Below are positions 1-9,009 of a stretch of DNA of 64,000 nucleotides, in pieces. The notes under the pieces are model-generated. The model did no database searches. It was not told the origin of the DNA and saw only the letters and a program-made list of their open reading frames with translations. Source of the stretch: Sphingomonas_D zeicaulis (GTDB lineage: Bacteria > Pseudomonadota > Alphaproteobacteria > Sphingomonadales > Sphingomonadaceae); assembly GCF_050433225.1 (NCBI RefSeq), contig NZ_JBNPXQ010000004.1:124001-188000 (forward strand), read 5' to 3'. Position 1 is the stretch's first letter, and the number at the start of each line of letters is the position of its first letter. The position numbers were made by a program, and so were the translations under genes.

Positions 1-2
1 AT

Positions 3-1082
3 CTGCTCGCTGGCATTTCGGGCGCGTTCGAGATGATCGGCGTACGGCTGGCGCAGGGCCGGGTCCGCGAACTCGACAAATATCTTGCCGCCGGCCAGGG
101 CGCGACGCGACGGGCGGCGGCGCTCACCCACCGGCTGCTCGCCTTCGCGCGGCGGCAGACGCTGTCGCCCACCCCGATCATCATCAACCGGCTTGTCGGC
201 GATCTGGTGGAACTGATCCGCCGCACTGTCGGCCCGTCGATCGACGTCGAGACGGTCGCGGCAGCGGGGCTTTGGCCGACATTGGTCGACCCCAACCAAC
301 TTGAAAACGCGATCCTCAATCTGTGCATCAACGCGCGCGACGCGATGCCGGGCGGCGGCCGCATCATGATCGAGACCGCCAACAAGTGGATCGATCATCG
401 CACCGCGATCGAGCGCGGGCTGGAACCCGGTCAATATGTCACGGTGTGCGTCAGCGACACCGGCACCGGCATCGATCGCGAGACATTGGCGCGGGTGTTC
501 GACCCCTTCTTCACCACCAAACCCCAGGGTGAGGGCACGGGCCTCGGTTTGTCGATGGTCTATGGCTTCGTCCGCCAGAGCCATGGCCAGGTGCGCATCT
601 ATTCTGAGGTCGGGCAGGGCACGATGGTGTGCCTCTATCTGCCGCGCCACCTGGGCGACGTGACCGAGGTCGAGGATGTCGCGGCACGGCTGACGCCGCT
701 GAAGTCGGCCGCGGGCAAGGCCGTGCTGGTGATCGACGACGAGCCCACCGTACGTATGCTGGTGGCGGATGCGCTCACCGAGATGGGCCACGCCTGTGCC
801 GAGGCGTCGGATGGGGCGGAAGGGCTGGCGATGCTGCGCGCGGCGGACCGCATCGACATGCTGATCACCGATGTCGGCCTGCCCGGCGGCATGAACGGCC
901 GACAGGTGGTGGAACAGGCGCGCGCCGAGCGGCCCGGCCTCAAGATATTGTTCATCACCGGCTATGCCGAGAATGCGGTGCTCAACCACGGCCATATTGA
1001 ACATGGCATGGAAGTGCTGACCAAGCCGTTCGCGATCGACGACCTCAGAATGCGCGTCAATCGCTTGCTGCGCGACGATTGA
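3..1082 (+). CDS. Hybrid sensor histidine kinase/response regulator (5'-truncated by window edge)
   Basis: The frame is open from the window edge, so the N-terminus, including the phosphoacceptor His box, lies outside. The visible part begins LLAGISGAFEMIG, which fits the residues just after an HDFNN-type H box. It continues through an HATPase_c domain with N box (AILNLCINARDAMPGGG), G1 (DTGTGID), F box (FDPFFTTK) and G2 (GTGLGLSMVYGF). From about residue 230 of the visible part there is a receiver domain with the acidic pocket VLVIDDE, the phosphoacceptor Asp in LITDVGLPGG and the conserved Lys in VLTKPF. This is a PAS/HWE-independent hybrid kinase layout common in alphaproteobacteria. The input signal and output partner cannot be seen. 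A perfect hairpin follows the stop codon. Confidence 0.9.
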   Translation: MLAGISGAFEMIGVRLAQGRVRELDKYLAAGQGATRRAAALTHRLLAFARRQTLSPTPIIINRLVGDLVELIRRTVGPSIDVETVAAAGLWPTLVDPNQLENAILNLCINARDAMPGGGRIMIETANKWIDHRTAIERGLEPGQYVTVCVSDTGTGIDRETLARVFDPFFTTKPQGEGTGLGLSMVYGFVRQSHGQVRIYSEVGQGTMVCLYLPRHLGDVTEVEDVAARLTPLKSAAGKAVLVIDDEPTVRMLVADALTEMGHACAEASDGAEGLAMLRAADRIDMLITDVGLPGGMNGRQVVEQARAERPGLKILFITGYAENAVLNHGHIEHGMEVLTKPFAIDDLRMRVNRLLRDD

Positions 1083-1091
1083 GGAGAGACT

Positions 1092-1126
1092 CTTGCCCGC
1101 CCCGCGTTTTTTGCGGGGCGGGCAAG
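1092..1126. terminator. Perfect 14-bp hairpin between convergent genes
   Basis: The arms at 1092-1105 and 1113-1126 are perfect reverse complements (14 bp, G/C-rich) around a 7-nt loop GTTTTTT. It lies between the stop codons of the kinase and the convergent YCII gene, so it probably ends transcription from both sides. There is no clean T-tract after the stem on either strand, so efficiency is uncertain. Confidence 0.6.
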
Positions 1127-1134
1127 CTGGGTCT

Positions 1135-1428
1135 TTACAGCAGCCCCTGCAGTGTATCCGCTGCAAGCGTTGCCTCGAACGGAATGATCTCCACCGTCGC
1201 CAGGCCGTGCTGGTGAAAGGGATCGGCCGCCATCAGCGCCTGAACCGCTTCCAGACTTTCGCCGCGAGCGAAGATGACGCCGCCGGTGCGGGGCACGCGG
1301 CGGCCGGCGGCGAGGATCGTGCCGGCGGCGATGCCCTGCTTCAGCCAGTCGCGATGGCCTTCGAGATGCGCGTCCAGTTCCTCCACCGGGCGGACATAGG
1401 TGAGGATGGCGAGATAGGTGATGCTCAT
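1135..1428 (-). CDS. YCII-family protein
   Basis: A 97-residue protein of the YCII/YciI-like family, small ferredoxin-fold proteins of mostly unknown function that may have hydrolase or dehalogenase-like activity. The sequence starts MSITYLAILTYVRPVEELD and holds a conserved His in EGHRDWLKQG and the family signature ADPFHQHGLATVEI, where an Asp-Pro-Phe turn and a His form the presumed active site. The start at 1428 is chosen because AGGGAG lies 5 nt upstream and the family normally begins at this point; a start 13 codons earlier is open. It is convergent with the kinase. The substrate is unknown. Confidence 0.85.
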   Translation of the reverse strand: MSITYLAILTYVRPVEELDAHLEGHRDWLKQGIAAGTILAAGRRVPRTGGVIFARGESLEAVQALMAADPFHQHGLATVEIIPFEATLAADTLQGLL

Positions 1429-1569
1429 CGATACTCCCTGACGCGCGGTCGATAGTCTGCCGCGCACACGCCGCCAAGGGGTGATGGCCTGCGCGCCTGT
1501 GGCTTGCTATCGCTGGTAGAACGAGCATCCGTCGCAGCGATGCCGGCCGGAGGGCAACGCCTGGTCCAC

Positions 1570-2748
1570 ATGACGAGCGATCCGACAACGCAGGCGCCCT
1601 GGGGCTGGCAACCCGTGCATGTCGGCACCGAGCGCGATGGCTTGACGATCGATGGGCTCGATATCTGGGCACTTCGCTGGCATGACGCACCGGAGGGGCA
1701 ATGCTGGCTGCCGCATCCCGCCCATCCCGACCAGCAGCATCTTTTCACGATCCACAGCGTCGAGGACGGGCGGACGGCGACCACCTTCGCCGCGGCGGAA
1801 GTGTCCAACGGGGTGTGGGGCTTCTATCGCTGGATCGTGCCGGCGGATGCCGCGGCCGGACGCTCGGCCGATGGCAGCCTGCGCTACCAGCACGATCTCG
1901 GCCCCTTCTCAGGCGGACGCTATGATGCGGTTGCGCCTGTCGCGCGCCTTTTTGAAACCGCCGATGGTGCGCCGCTGTTCGATGGCGATGCGTGGACCAG
2001 CAGTCGGATCGTGCCTCAGGCGGACGGGGCTCTGCTGCTGGTTCTCAAGATGCATGAGGATGAAACGATCTTCCGGATCGAACCTGCGACCGGCCAGTTC
2101 CGCGACCTTGCCGAGCGCGAGGCGTGGCACCCACTGCGCGGGCTGACGGCTGCGGCCGCTGCCGCGCATGAAAAGGCCGAAACGCGACGGGGCAGGTATC
2201 TCGATCGCCGCGTCGCGCCAGATGGTTCGATGGTGGTGCTGTGCGCCGCAGCGGAGTGGGCTAACTCCCACTGGGTTGCCTCGCCGCGTGTCATCAGCGT
2301 CGCCGATGACGCGGTTCTGCTCGATCTGTGGGGAAACGACTGGGACGCCGCGATCAGCTTTCCCCGCCGCGGCGCCGTCCGGCTTGCCCTGCGCCGCTAC
2401 ACACAGCCGGGCCGTGCCACGCTTGAGCTGGACCTCGCTTCGTCGACCTGCCGTATTGTCGCGCCGGCGGGTGTGGCGTCCGCGAACGCACCGATCGCCC
2501 AGGCGCCATCCCTTGCCATGCGCGCAATGCGGTCGGCGGCACCCGCAGCGACGGACATGGCCCGCCCGCCGATGCCCGTGGGCCGCGGCTTCACCGCGCG
2601 ATCGGCGCGCGTCGCGCTGCTCATCCTCATCGGTGCTGCGGTGGCGGTCGCCGCCATCGTCTTTGTCATCGAAAGCAACCGGCCGCCATCGTCGCAGCGT
2701 CTCACGCCCTTGCCCGCCGGACGCCCCACCCTCGAGCGCACCCGCTGA
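1570..2748 (+). CDS. Unrecognised protein with C-terminal membrane anchor
   Basis: I do not recognise a family. The protein is about 392 residues from the ATG at 1570; in-frame starts also exist at 1504 and 1540, and none has a strong Shine-Dalgarno sequence. It has no signal peptide. The first 300 residues look like a soluble beta-rich domain with many Trp, Gly and Asp residues and turn-rich strings such as DGLTIDGLDIWALRW and SPRVISVADDAVLLDLWGNDWD, reminiscent of a propeller or jelly-roll fold but not assignable. Near the C-terminus a single hydrophobic segment (VALLILIGAAVAVAAIVFVI) is followed by a short basic, Pro-rich tail. Topology would be tail-anchored with the main domain in the cytoplasm. 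It may be sphingomonad-specific. Confidence 0.7.
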   Translation: MTSDPTTQAPWGWQPVHVGTERDGLTIDGLDIWALRWHDAPEGQCWLPHPAHPDQQHLFTIHSVEDGRTATTFAAAEVSNGVWGFYRWIVPADAAAGRSADGSLRYQHDLGPFSGGRYDAVAPVARLFETADGAPLFDGDAWTSSRIVPQADGALLLVLKMHEDETIFRIEPATGQFRDLAEREAWHPLRGLTAAAAAAHEKAETRRGRYLDRRVAPDGSMVVLCAAAEWANSHWVASPRVISVADDAVLLDLWGNDWDAAISFPRRGAVRLALRRYTQPGRATLELDLASSTCRIVAPAGVASANAPIAQAPSLAMRAMRSAAPAATDMARPPMPVGRGFTARSARVALLILIGAAVAVAAIVFVIESNRPPSSQRLTPLPAGRPTLERTR

Positions 2749-2849
2749 GTGGCGGCCGCCGCGCAGCATCTGCCGACTCGCCAATCGACGAAAATTTTGC
2801 CAACGCACGCCCGTGGGGCGGCATTCGACATGCCGCGTGGTGGCGAAGC

Positions 2850-4508
2850 ATGATGTTGTTCCGGTTGGTTTTTCTGCTGGTCGCGCTGATATCCGGGATC
2901 GTTTCGGTGCCGGCGTCGGCGGAACGCGTGAACCAGGTTAACCTGGTTCCGGTGCTATGCCACGCGGTGACGCCGCTCGGCAGCGCACCGCCGCCGCCGT
3001 CTTCCTATCGCTGCGGCGGCGAACCGAAAAAATATCAGGAAGCAAGCCTGTGGCTGCGCGCCGACGCGGCACCGCTGGGCTTCGCCGCGGGCGATGCCGC
3101 GCTGCTGATCCATCAGAGCCGGTTCGATCGGCTGGAGGTGGCCTTCGCCTATCGCGACGGCCATGTGCGGCGGTATGCCGTGACGCGCGGCGATTATGGC
3201 GATTATTGGCGTGTCGGCGGCCAACTCGCCTTTGCGGCACCGGCGGGCGATGCGCCTCTGGCAAGCGTGACGATCCGGATCGACCGGCTTTCGGTCTACA
3301 ATCTGCTGCGCGCGCGGCTGCTCGATCGGGATGGCGCCGCGCAGGAGACCGCGGCGGCCTCCGCGCTGGTCGGCGGTGCGCTGACCTTGCTGCTGCTCGC
3401 CGCACTCTACAACCTGCTGCTCGCGATCGCGATGCGCCGCGCCTATCTCGTCTGGCAGGGCGGCTGGGCGCTGTGCATGGTGTTGTGGGGGCTGCTCTGG
3501 TCGCAGCTTTCGTTGCTCGCTGTGCCGCAGGTGGCGGGCACACTCGCGTCGCAGATTTGCTCGCTGCTCGCCTGCGTGGCGGTGTTCACCGCGACGATGG
3601 CGGCCTTGCTCAGCATCACCGCGGCGCCGCGCTGGCTGCGCTGCCTGCTCGCGTTGGATACCACGATCGTGCTGCTGCTCGGCTTCCCGCTCGCCTTCGC
3701 GCGCGAAGGGCCGCTCGAACTGGTCGATGCGCTGCTCGATCCGCTGGTGCTGCTCAACCTGCTGCTGGTGGTCGTGCTGGTGGCGATCGGCTGGCGGCGC
3801 GGGCAGGGCGAGGCGCGCGACTTCGCGGTCTCCTGGACCTTGCCGATCCTGTCGCTGACGATGGTTCACCTCTTCGATTTCGGCGACGTGCTGGGCGGCG
3901 GATCGCAGATCGCGATCCTGATCGCCTCGGCGCTGCAGACCGTGGTGATCTCGATCGCGGCCACCGTGCGGCTGGCGCGGATCCGCTGGGAACGCGATTC
4001 GGCGCGCGCCGCGGAACGCATGCTGATCGACCTCGCCAACCGCGATCCGCTGACCGGCCTGCTCAACCGCCGCGGCTTCGCACAAGGATTTGCAACCCTG
4101 CGCAAGGCTTCGGCGACGCCGATCTCATTGCTGCTGATCGACGTCGATCATTTCAAGTCGATCAACGACGGCTTCGGCCATGATGTGGGCGACGAGGTGC
4201 TGTGCCGGCTCGCCGCACGGCTGGGCGAGGATGGCCAGTCCCGTCATCTGTCCGGGCGATTGGGCGGCGAGGAATTCGTGATCGCACTGCCCGCCACCGG
4301 TTTGGGCGAACTGCGGCTGTTCGCCGAGGAAATGCGGCGTAGCTGCAGCACGCTCGACGTCGCCGACCTGCTCGGCAACCGCCGCCTGACGGTGAGTATC
4401 GGCATGGCCCCGGGCGACCGCGACGCCGATTTCGAATCCCTCTACCGCATCGCCGACCAAGCGCTCTACAGCGCCAAGGCGGGCGGGCGGAACCGGGTGG
4501 CGGGGTAG
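2850..4508 (+). CDS. Membrane diguanylate cyclase (7TMR-DISM + GGDEF)
   Basis: Predicted to make cyclic di-GMP from two GTP at the inner membrane. Residues 1-25 form a signal peptide ending in ASA. A periplasmic beta-sandwich region (about 30-165) of the 7TMR-DISM extracellular type precedes about seven hydrophobic helices (about 170-375). The C-terminus is a full GGDEF domain with NRDPLTGLLNRRGF, the metal-binding LLLIDVDHFKSIND, and the active-site loop GRLGGEEF. The allosteric RxxD inhibitory site that normally lies just before the loop is absent: the equivalent residues read QSRH. Product inhibition by the classical route is therefore unlikely. The ligand of the sensor is unknown. It is not in an obvious operon. 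Confidence 0.92.
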   Translation: MMLFRLVFLLVALISGIVSVPASAERVNQVNLVPVLCHAVTPLGSAPPPPSSYRCGGEPKKYQEASLWLRADAAPLGFAAGDAALLIHQSRFDRLEVAFAYRDGHVRRYAVTRGDYGDYWRVGGQLAFAAPAGDAPLASVTIRIDRLSVYNLLRARLLDRDGAAQETAAASALVGGALTLLLLAALYNLLLAIAMRRAYLVWQGGWALCMVLWGLLWSQLSLLAVPQVAGTLASQICSLLACVAVFTATMAALLSITAAPRWLRCLLALDTTIVLLLGFPLAFAREGPLELVDALLDPLVLLNLLLVVVLVAIGWRRGQGEARDFAVSWTLPILSLTMVHLFDFGDVLGGGSQIAILIASALQTVVISIAATVRLARIRWERDSARAAERMLIDLANRDPLTGLLNRRGFAQGFATLRKASATPISLLLIDVDHFKSINDGFGHDVGDEVLCRLAARLGEDGQSRHLSGRLGGEEFVIALPATGLGELRLFAEEMRRSCSTLDVADLLGNRRLTVSIGMAPGDRDADFESLYRIADQALYSAKAGGRNRVAG

Positions 4509-4548
4509 GAAATCGTTGTCAGTCGGCAGTTCGCGTCGCGAACAAGCG

Positions 4549-4917
4549 TCAGGCGGCAGCTGGATGCAATACGCCGACCACGAACAGGATGATCCCGAAT
4601 ATGATGCACGCGCACATGATTCTGAACTGCCATTCCGGATAAAGCGGCATGGCGGGCGTGCCGAGCAGGGCCGCTTGGATCAGGCGCGCCGAGCTGATCT
4701 GATACAGGAACCCCATGGCGATCGCGCTCACGAGTAGCGTCCAGGAGGCATAGAACCAACCATTGAGTGCGTCGATGATCGGCTTGCCCTCTTCTATGCC
4801 GACGACGGTGCGGATGAAGACGACAGGTAGGACCAGCGCCGCAACAGCGACTTGCGTGCAGTCTTTCGCGATCTGTGACCACCGTTCCATCATGCGAACA
4901 TAGTTTTCGGTATTCAT
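4549..4917 (-). CDS. Small membrane protein of unknown function
   Basis: A 122-residue protein with three hydrophobic segments (about 22-42 VAVAALVLPVVFI, 55-75 ASWTLLVSAIAMGFL and 95-120 IMCACIIFGIILFVVGV). An amphipathic N-terminal helix (MNTENYVRMMERWSQIAKDC) suggests the N-terminus is in the cytoplasm. GGGGG lies 7 nt before the ATG and serves as a plausible ribosome-binding site. I see no recognised domain. It is flanked by a convergent diguanylate cyclase and followed on the same strand by the EEP-family lipoprotein, about 420 nt from its stop to the far end of that gene's coding region in the opposite order, so an operon is not evident. Confidence 0.7.
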   Translation of the reverse strand: MNTENYVRMMERWSQIAKDCTQVAVAALVLPVVFIRTVVGIEEGKPIIDALNGWFYASWTLLVSAIAMGFLYQISSARLIQAALLGTPAMPLYPEWQFRIMCACIIFGIILFVVGVLHPAAA

Positions 4918-5001
4918 CCGAATGCCCCCGCCGATGCGCGCATCGGCATCGTGGCATAAAGGTATTCAATCAACCAGACGGGCGGAGTTGAGGTTGCGGA
5001 T

Positions 5002-6132
5002 TCAGCGTGTGCCGTCGGCGCCGGGATGTGCCGGCTCGCATCCTGACATCATCCGCGTCTCTGCGCGCCATTCGAGGCGATAGAGCACGCGGAATCCGTC
5101 ATGGTCGGAGAGCATCGGGCTGCTCTCGCTGCCGTCGAACATCGCCTCCACCCGGATCGGCCGCACCGTCACCTGCGCGCCCGAGGCGAAGAGCTGGAGG
5201 TCCTGCGTGTCCATCCAGGGCTCGTCGCCGTCCCACGACATCCGCACGTCGCAGCGGTTGGCGGGATCGGTGCAGAAGCGGTGGACCAGTGCCAGTCGCT
5301 GCGAATCCCAGAAGGGCGCGAAGCGTTTGGGGGCGTCGCGCATGTTGAAATCGCCGCCGAAGATCACCGGCAGCGATTGATCCCAGTGGCGGCGCATGAA
5401 GATGCCGAGTTCGGCGGTCTCGGCATTGTGCGCAGCGAGGTGGCGCGCGGGCGAGACGCCGGAGGCACCCTGCGAGTTCATGTGCGTGTTGACGATCTGC
5501 AGCGGCACCGGCACGCCGGGAATGACGACGCGCGCCAGCATGATGCCCTTGTTGGCAAGGCAGTCGATTCCCGCGCAGGTCGGCCGCGAATAGGGGACGG
5601 CGATGCGCTTGACGATCGGATAGCGGCTGGCGACCGCCAGCCCCGAATGCATCAGCCGCAGCCCGATTTCGCCCCTGAACAGCCGCGGCTTGCCCGGCAG
5701 GTCGGTATCCGCGCGCACCGGCGCGCGTTGCACGCGCGACGGGCCCGGGGCGATCGCCGGATAGTTGCTGCGTTCCACCGCGCGCGCCGCCGCGTGCGAG
5801 AAGGCTTCCTGGAACAAGATGATGTCGGGCGCCTCGCCGGCGCGGCGCAGATCGTCGAGGATCGTGCCAATGCGCTTCAACTTGTCGCTGCGTCCCGATC
5901 GCGCCGGCCAGGGCAGCCCCTCGATATTGTAGGTGAGCACGTCCACCGTCGTGCTCATCCGGCCGCCGGGCAGCGCGGTGAGCGGCGCGCGCGGCGCCGC
6001 CGCGCAGGCCAAGGTGCGCGGATGGGGCAGGCGCCCGCACGCCGCCAGCGGCAGCAATGCGGCGATCAGCAGCCAGCGGAAGGGGAGGGTGCGTCGCACG
6101 CGATCAGCATAGCATGGCGTGGCGGCTCGCAC
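5002..6132 (-). CDS. Endonuclease/exonuclease/phosphatase (EEP) family lipoprotein
   Basis: An EEP-fold metal-dependent phosphoesterase. Motifs in order are LTYNIEGLPWP (metal-binding Asn), DIILFQEAF (catalytic Glu), VNTHMNSQG (His), GGDFNMRDA (Asp/Asn pair) and the terminal LSDHDGFRV (Asp-His). These are the residues shared by sphingomyelinases, inositol phosphatases and nucleases, so the substrate cannot be told apart. The N-terminus has a lipobox (LLPLAAC) that would place it in the cell envelope. The start is GTG: the one at 6132 has AAGG 5 nt upstream, while a second GTG at 6099 gives a more typical lipoprotein signal. It lies 12 nt behind the oxidoreductase gene and is probably co-transcribed with it. 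Confidence 0.88.
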   Translation of the reverse strand: MRAATPCYADRVRRTLPFRWLLIAALLPLAACGRLPHPRTLACAAAPRAPLTALPGGRMSTTVDVLTYNIEGLPWPARSGRSDKLKRIGTILDDLRRAGEAPDIILFQEAFSHAAARAVERSNYPAIAPGPSRVQRAPVRADTDLPGKPRLFRGEIGLRLMHSGLAVASRYPIVKRIAVPYSRPTCAGIDCLANKGIMLARVVIPGVPVPLQIVNTHMNSQGASGVSPARHLAAHNAETAELGIFMRRHWDQSLPVIFGGDFNMRDAPKRFAPFWDSQRLALVHRFCTDPANRCDVRMSWDGDEPWMDTQDLQLFASGAQVTVRPIRVEAMFDGSESSPMLSDHDGFRVLYRLEWRAETRMMSGCEPAHPGADGTR

Positions 6133-6144
6133 CCCCGCCTTGCC

Positions 6145-7272
6145 TCAGCCTTTCGACGGATCGATCAGATACTTCTCGCCGGTCGATCGGCGGCCATAGA
6201 CCGCGACATGCGCGGGTTGCAGCGCCTCCTGCAGCGAGAGCTGCCCCGCATAGGAACTGGCGAAGATAGTCGTCAGATTGTCCGCCACGCGCTGGCGCAG
6301 CGCCTGCGTCGCCTCTTTGCCGATCGACTGCAGGAACGGCATCAGCAGCCAGCCGCCGACGCTCCAGCCGAAGCCGAAGCTGCGGTTGATCGTCACCGGG
6401 CTCGTGTCGAGCATGCCATACATATAGACCTGCTTGCGCACGTCCGATCCGTAGCGGCTGTAGGCGCCGGTCTGCCGCCGGCCGATCGCCACTTCCATGC
6501 AATGCAGGATATCGGACGCCAGCCGGCCGCCGCCGATCGCATCGAAGGCGATCGTCGCGCCGGTCGCCACCAGCGCCTCGGTGAGCTTGTCGCGAAAATT
6601 GATGCTGCTGCTGTCGCAGATATATTGCGCGCCGAGGCTGCGCAGCAGTTCCTCCTGTTCGGGCTTGCGGACGATGTTGACCAGCGGCACGCCATCGGCC
6701 TGGCACAGCTTGACCAGCATCTGGCCGAGGTTGGAGGCGGCGGCGGTGTGGACGAGCGCGCTATGCCCTTCGCGTCGCATCGTTTCCACCATGCCGAGCG
6801 CGGTCATCGGATTGACGTAGCTCGACGCGCCGTCGACCGGATCGGTGCCTTCCGGCAATACCAGGCAGGTGTCGGCCGGCACCACGCGATATTGCGCGTA
6901 CATCCCGCCGCCTGCCATCGCGACGGTGCGGCCCACCAGATGCGCCACCTCGGCGCCGGCATCGATCACCTCGCCGGCGCCCTCAATGCCGACCGGCATC
7001 GACAGTCCCCAGCGGCCCGCCATCGATTCGACACGCGCGTCGGGCACATGCGCCCGCAGGATCGGGCGATCGGGCGTGCCCGCCGCCTGCATCGTCGCCA
7101 TGTCGGCGGCGCCGAACAGCAGCCCGAGGTCCGAAGGGTTGATCGGTGCCGCCTGCACGCGCACGACCAGTTCGCGCGGGCCGGGGGCGGGGATTTCGAC
7201 CGTCTCCAGCGTGATTTCCAGCAGTCCGTCCGCCTCGATCCGCGAGCGCAGCTCAAGTCCGTCCATCGCCAT
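6145..7272 (-). CDS. MDR-family (zinc-binding-dehydrogenase-like) quinone oxidoreductase
   Basis: A medium-chain dehydrogenase/reductase of about 375 residues. The N-terminal GroES-like domain reads VEIPAPGPRELVVRVQAAPINPSD, typical of the quinone oxidoreductase branch. The cofactor domain follows with VHTAAASNLGQMLVKLC in place of the classical GxGxxG loop, then a lone-pair region SLGAQYICDSS. I do not see the Cys-rich structural zinc loop. It probably uses NADPH to reduce a carbonyl or enone compound of unknown identity. AGGAGGAGG sits directly before two alternative ATG codons (7272 and 7266); the second has better spacing. It precedes the EEP lipoprotein by 12 nt. Confidence 0.88.
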   Translation of the reverse strand: MAMDGLELRSRIEADGLLEITLETVEIPAPGPRELVVRVQAAPINPSDLGLLFGAADMATMQAAGTPDRPILRAHVPDARVESMAGRWGLSMPVGIEGAGEVIDAGAEVAHLVGRTVAMAGGGMYAQYRVVPADTCLVLPEGTDPVDGASSYVNPMTALGMVETMRREGHSALVHTAAASNLGQMLVKLCQADGVPLVNIVRKPEQEELLRSLGAQYICDSSSINFRDKLTEALVATGATIAFDAIGGGRLASDILHCMEVAIGRRQTGAYSRYGSDVRKQVYMYGMLDTSPVTINRSFGFGWSVGGWLLMPFLQSIGKEATQALRQRVADNLTTIFASSYAGQLSLQEALQPAHVAVYGRRSTGEKYLIDPSKG

Positions 7273-7292
7273 CCTCCTCCTGTTGTTGTCGC

Positions 7293-8957
7293 TCAGGCCG
7301 CCTGCAGCAGCCGTGTCGCCTGCGCGCGCGCCTCGTCCGTCACCTCGGCGCCCGAGAGCATGCGCGCGATCTCCTCGCGCCGCGAGGCGGGGTCGAGCGC
7401 GTTGACGTTGGTGCGGGTAACGAGGCCGTCGCTGCGCTTGGCGATCAGCAGATGGCCGGCACCCCGGGCCGCGACCTGCGGGCTGTGCGTCACCACCAGC
7501 AGCTGCGCCTTGTCCGACAGCCGCGCGAGCCGTTCGCCGATCGCCGAGGCGACCGCGCCGCCGACGCCGCGGTCGATCTCGTCGAAGATCATCGTGTCCG
7601 CGCCGCCTTCCTCCGCCAGCGCCACCTTGAGCGCGAGGATGAAGCGGCTGAGCTCACCGCCGCTGGCGATCTTGGCAAGCGCACCGAAGGGCGCGCCGGG
7701 ATTGGTCGCGATCTCGAATTCCACGCGATCCTTGCCGGCTGGCCCCCAGTGGCTCTCCGGCAGCGTCTCGGCAACCGTGCGGAAGCGCGCGGCGTCGAGC
7801 TTGAGCGGCTTGAGTTCGCTCGCGACCGCGGCATCCAGCCGGTTCGCGGCGGCGCGGCGCGTCTTGGACAGAGCATCGGCAGCCGCTTCATAGGCGCGGC
7901 GTTTCGCGCTCGCATCCTTCTCCAGCACCGCCAACCCCTCACTGCCCGCCTCGATGCGGGCGTGGCGCGCCTGGAACTCGCGCAGCAGGTCGGACAGGCC
8001 GTCGGGGGCGACGCGATGCTTGCGGGCGAGCGCGCGCAGTTCGAACAGCCGCGTCTCCACCGCCTCCAGCCGGGCGGGGTCATAGCGCAGCGCGTCCTCG
8101 GCCTGCGCCAGCTTCTCCTCCGCCTCGGATCCCTCGATCACCGCGCGGTCGAGCGCTTCCAGCGCCTCGGCGAGCAAAGGATGCTCGGGGGCGATCCGGT
8201 CCAGCCGCCGCGCCGCCTGGCGCAACTGGGCGAGGCCGCCGTCCGATCCGGTGAAGGCGGCCATCACCGTCTCCATATCGTCGGAGAGGCGGGCGCCCTT
8301 CTGCATGTCGGTGCGCTCGGCGGCGAGTGCTTCTTCCTCGCCATCCTCGGGCGCGAATTTGGCGAGCTCGTCGATCGCATGGCCCAGCCAGTCGCGATCT
8401 GCCTCGGCATTGGCGACGTCGGCACGCGCGGCCTCCAGCGCATCGACCGCGGCGCGCCAATGCTGCCACGCCGCCTCGACCGCGCCGGCATCGCTGCGCG
8501 CGAACGCATCGAGCAGCGCGCGGTGGCCGCGGGCGTTGAGCAACCCGCGATCGTCATGCTGGCCATGGATCTCGATCAGCCGTTGGCCGATCTCGCGCAA
8601 CATGCCCGCCGAGGCCGGCTGGTCGTTGACATAAGCGCGGCTGCCGCCATCCGCCTTGACGATGCGGCGGACGATCAGCGGCTCGCCTGCATCCGCTTCG
8701 AGCCCGTTCTCGGCGAGCAGCGCAGCGAGCGGGGTGCCGGCGCCCGGCGACTCGAAGCTGGCGGTCACCACCGCCTGCGCCGCGCCCTGGCGGACCAGCC
8801 CGGCCGCGGAGCGCCCGCCCAGCGCCAGCCCCAGCGCATCGAGCAGGATCGATTTGCCCGCGCCCGTCTCACCGGTAAGCACGGTCAGGCCAGCACCGAA
8901 TTCGAGGTCCAGCGCCTCGATCAGCACGACGTCGCGAATGGCGAGGGCGGTCAGCAT
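7293..8957 (-). CDS. recN: DNA repair protein RecN
   Basis: An SMC-like ATPase acting in double-strand-break repair. The 554 residues are the usual RecN length. The Walker A motif GETGAGKS is at residues 29-36, just after MLTALAIRDVVLIEALDLEF. A long helical coiled-coil region (about 160-370) follows, then the ABC signature region GGELSRFILALKVAL and Walker B MIFDEIDRGVGG, with the H-loop VVTHSPQVAA. It is immediately downstream of bamD (52 nt), a linkage widely conserved in alphaproteobacteria, and is followed after 20 nt by the oxidoreductase. AAGG just before the ATG at 8957 is a weak ribosome-binding site. The assignment is firm. Confidence 0.97.
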   Translation of the reverse strand: MLTALAIRDVVLIEALDLEFGAGLTVLTGETGAGKSILLDALGLALGGRSAAGLVRQGAAQAVVTASFESPGAGTPLAALLAENGLEADAGEPLIVRRIVKADGGSRAYVNDQPASAGMLREIGQRLIEIHGQHDDRGLLNARGHRALLDAFARSDAGAVEAAWQHWRAAVDALEAARADVANAEADRDWLGHAIDELAKFAPEDGEEEALAAERTDMQKGARLSDDMETVMAAFTGSDGGLAQLRQAARRLDRIAPEHPLLAEALEALDRAVIEGSEAEEKLAQAEDALRYDPARLEAVETRLFELRALARKHRVAPDGLSDLLREFQARHARIEAGSEGLAVLEKDASAKRRAYEAAADALSKTRRAAANRLDAAVASELKPLKLDAARFRTVAETLPESHWGPAGKDRVEFEIATNPGAPFGALAKIASGGELSRFILALKVALAEEGGADTMIFDEIDRGVGGAVASAIGERLARLSDKAQLLVVTHSPQVAARGAGHLLIAKRSDGLVTRTNVNALDPASRREEIARMLSGAEVTDEARAQATRLLQAA

Positions 8958-9009
8958 CGCCTTGGGTCTAGTGCGGAAATGTGTCGGATGGAATCATCCG
9001 ACGCAGCAA

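Noticed and set aside
5101..7893. A 930-codon open frame on the plus strand
   Set aside because: It lies antisense to the EEP, oxidoreductase and recN genes, which have full motifs. Its product is Arg/His/Ala-rich, as expected for the complement of high-GC codons.
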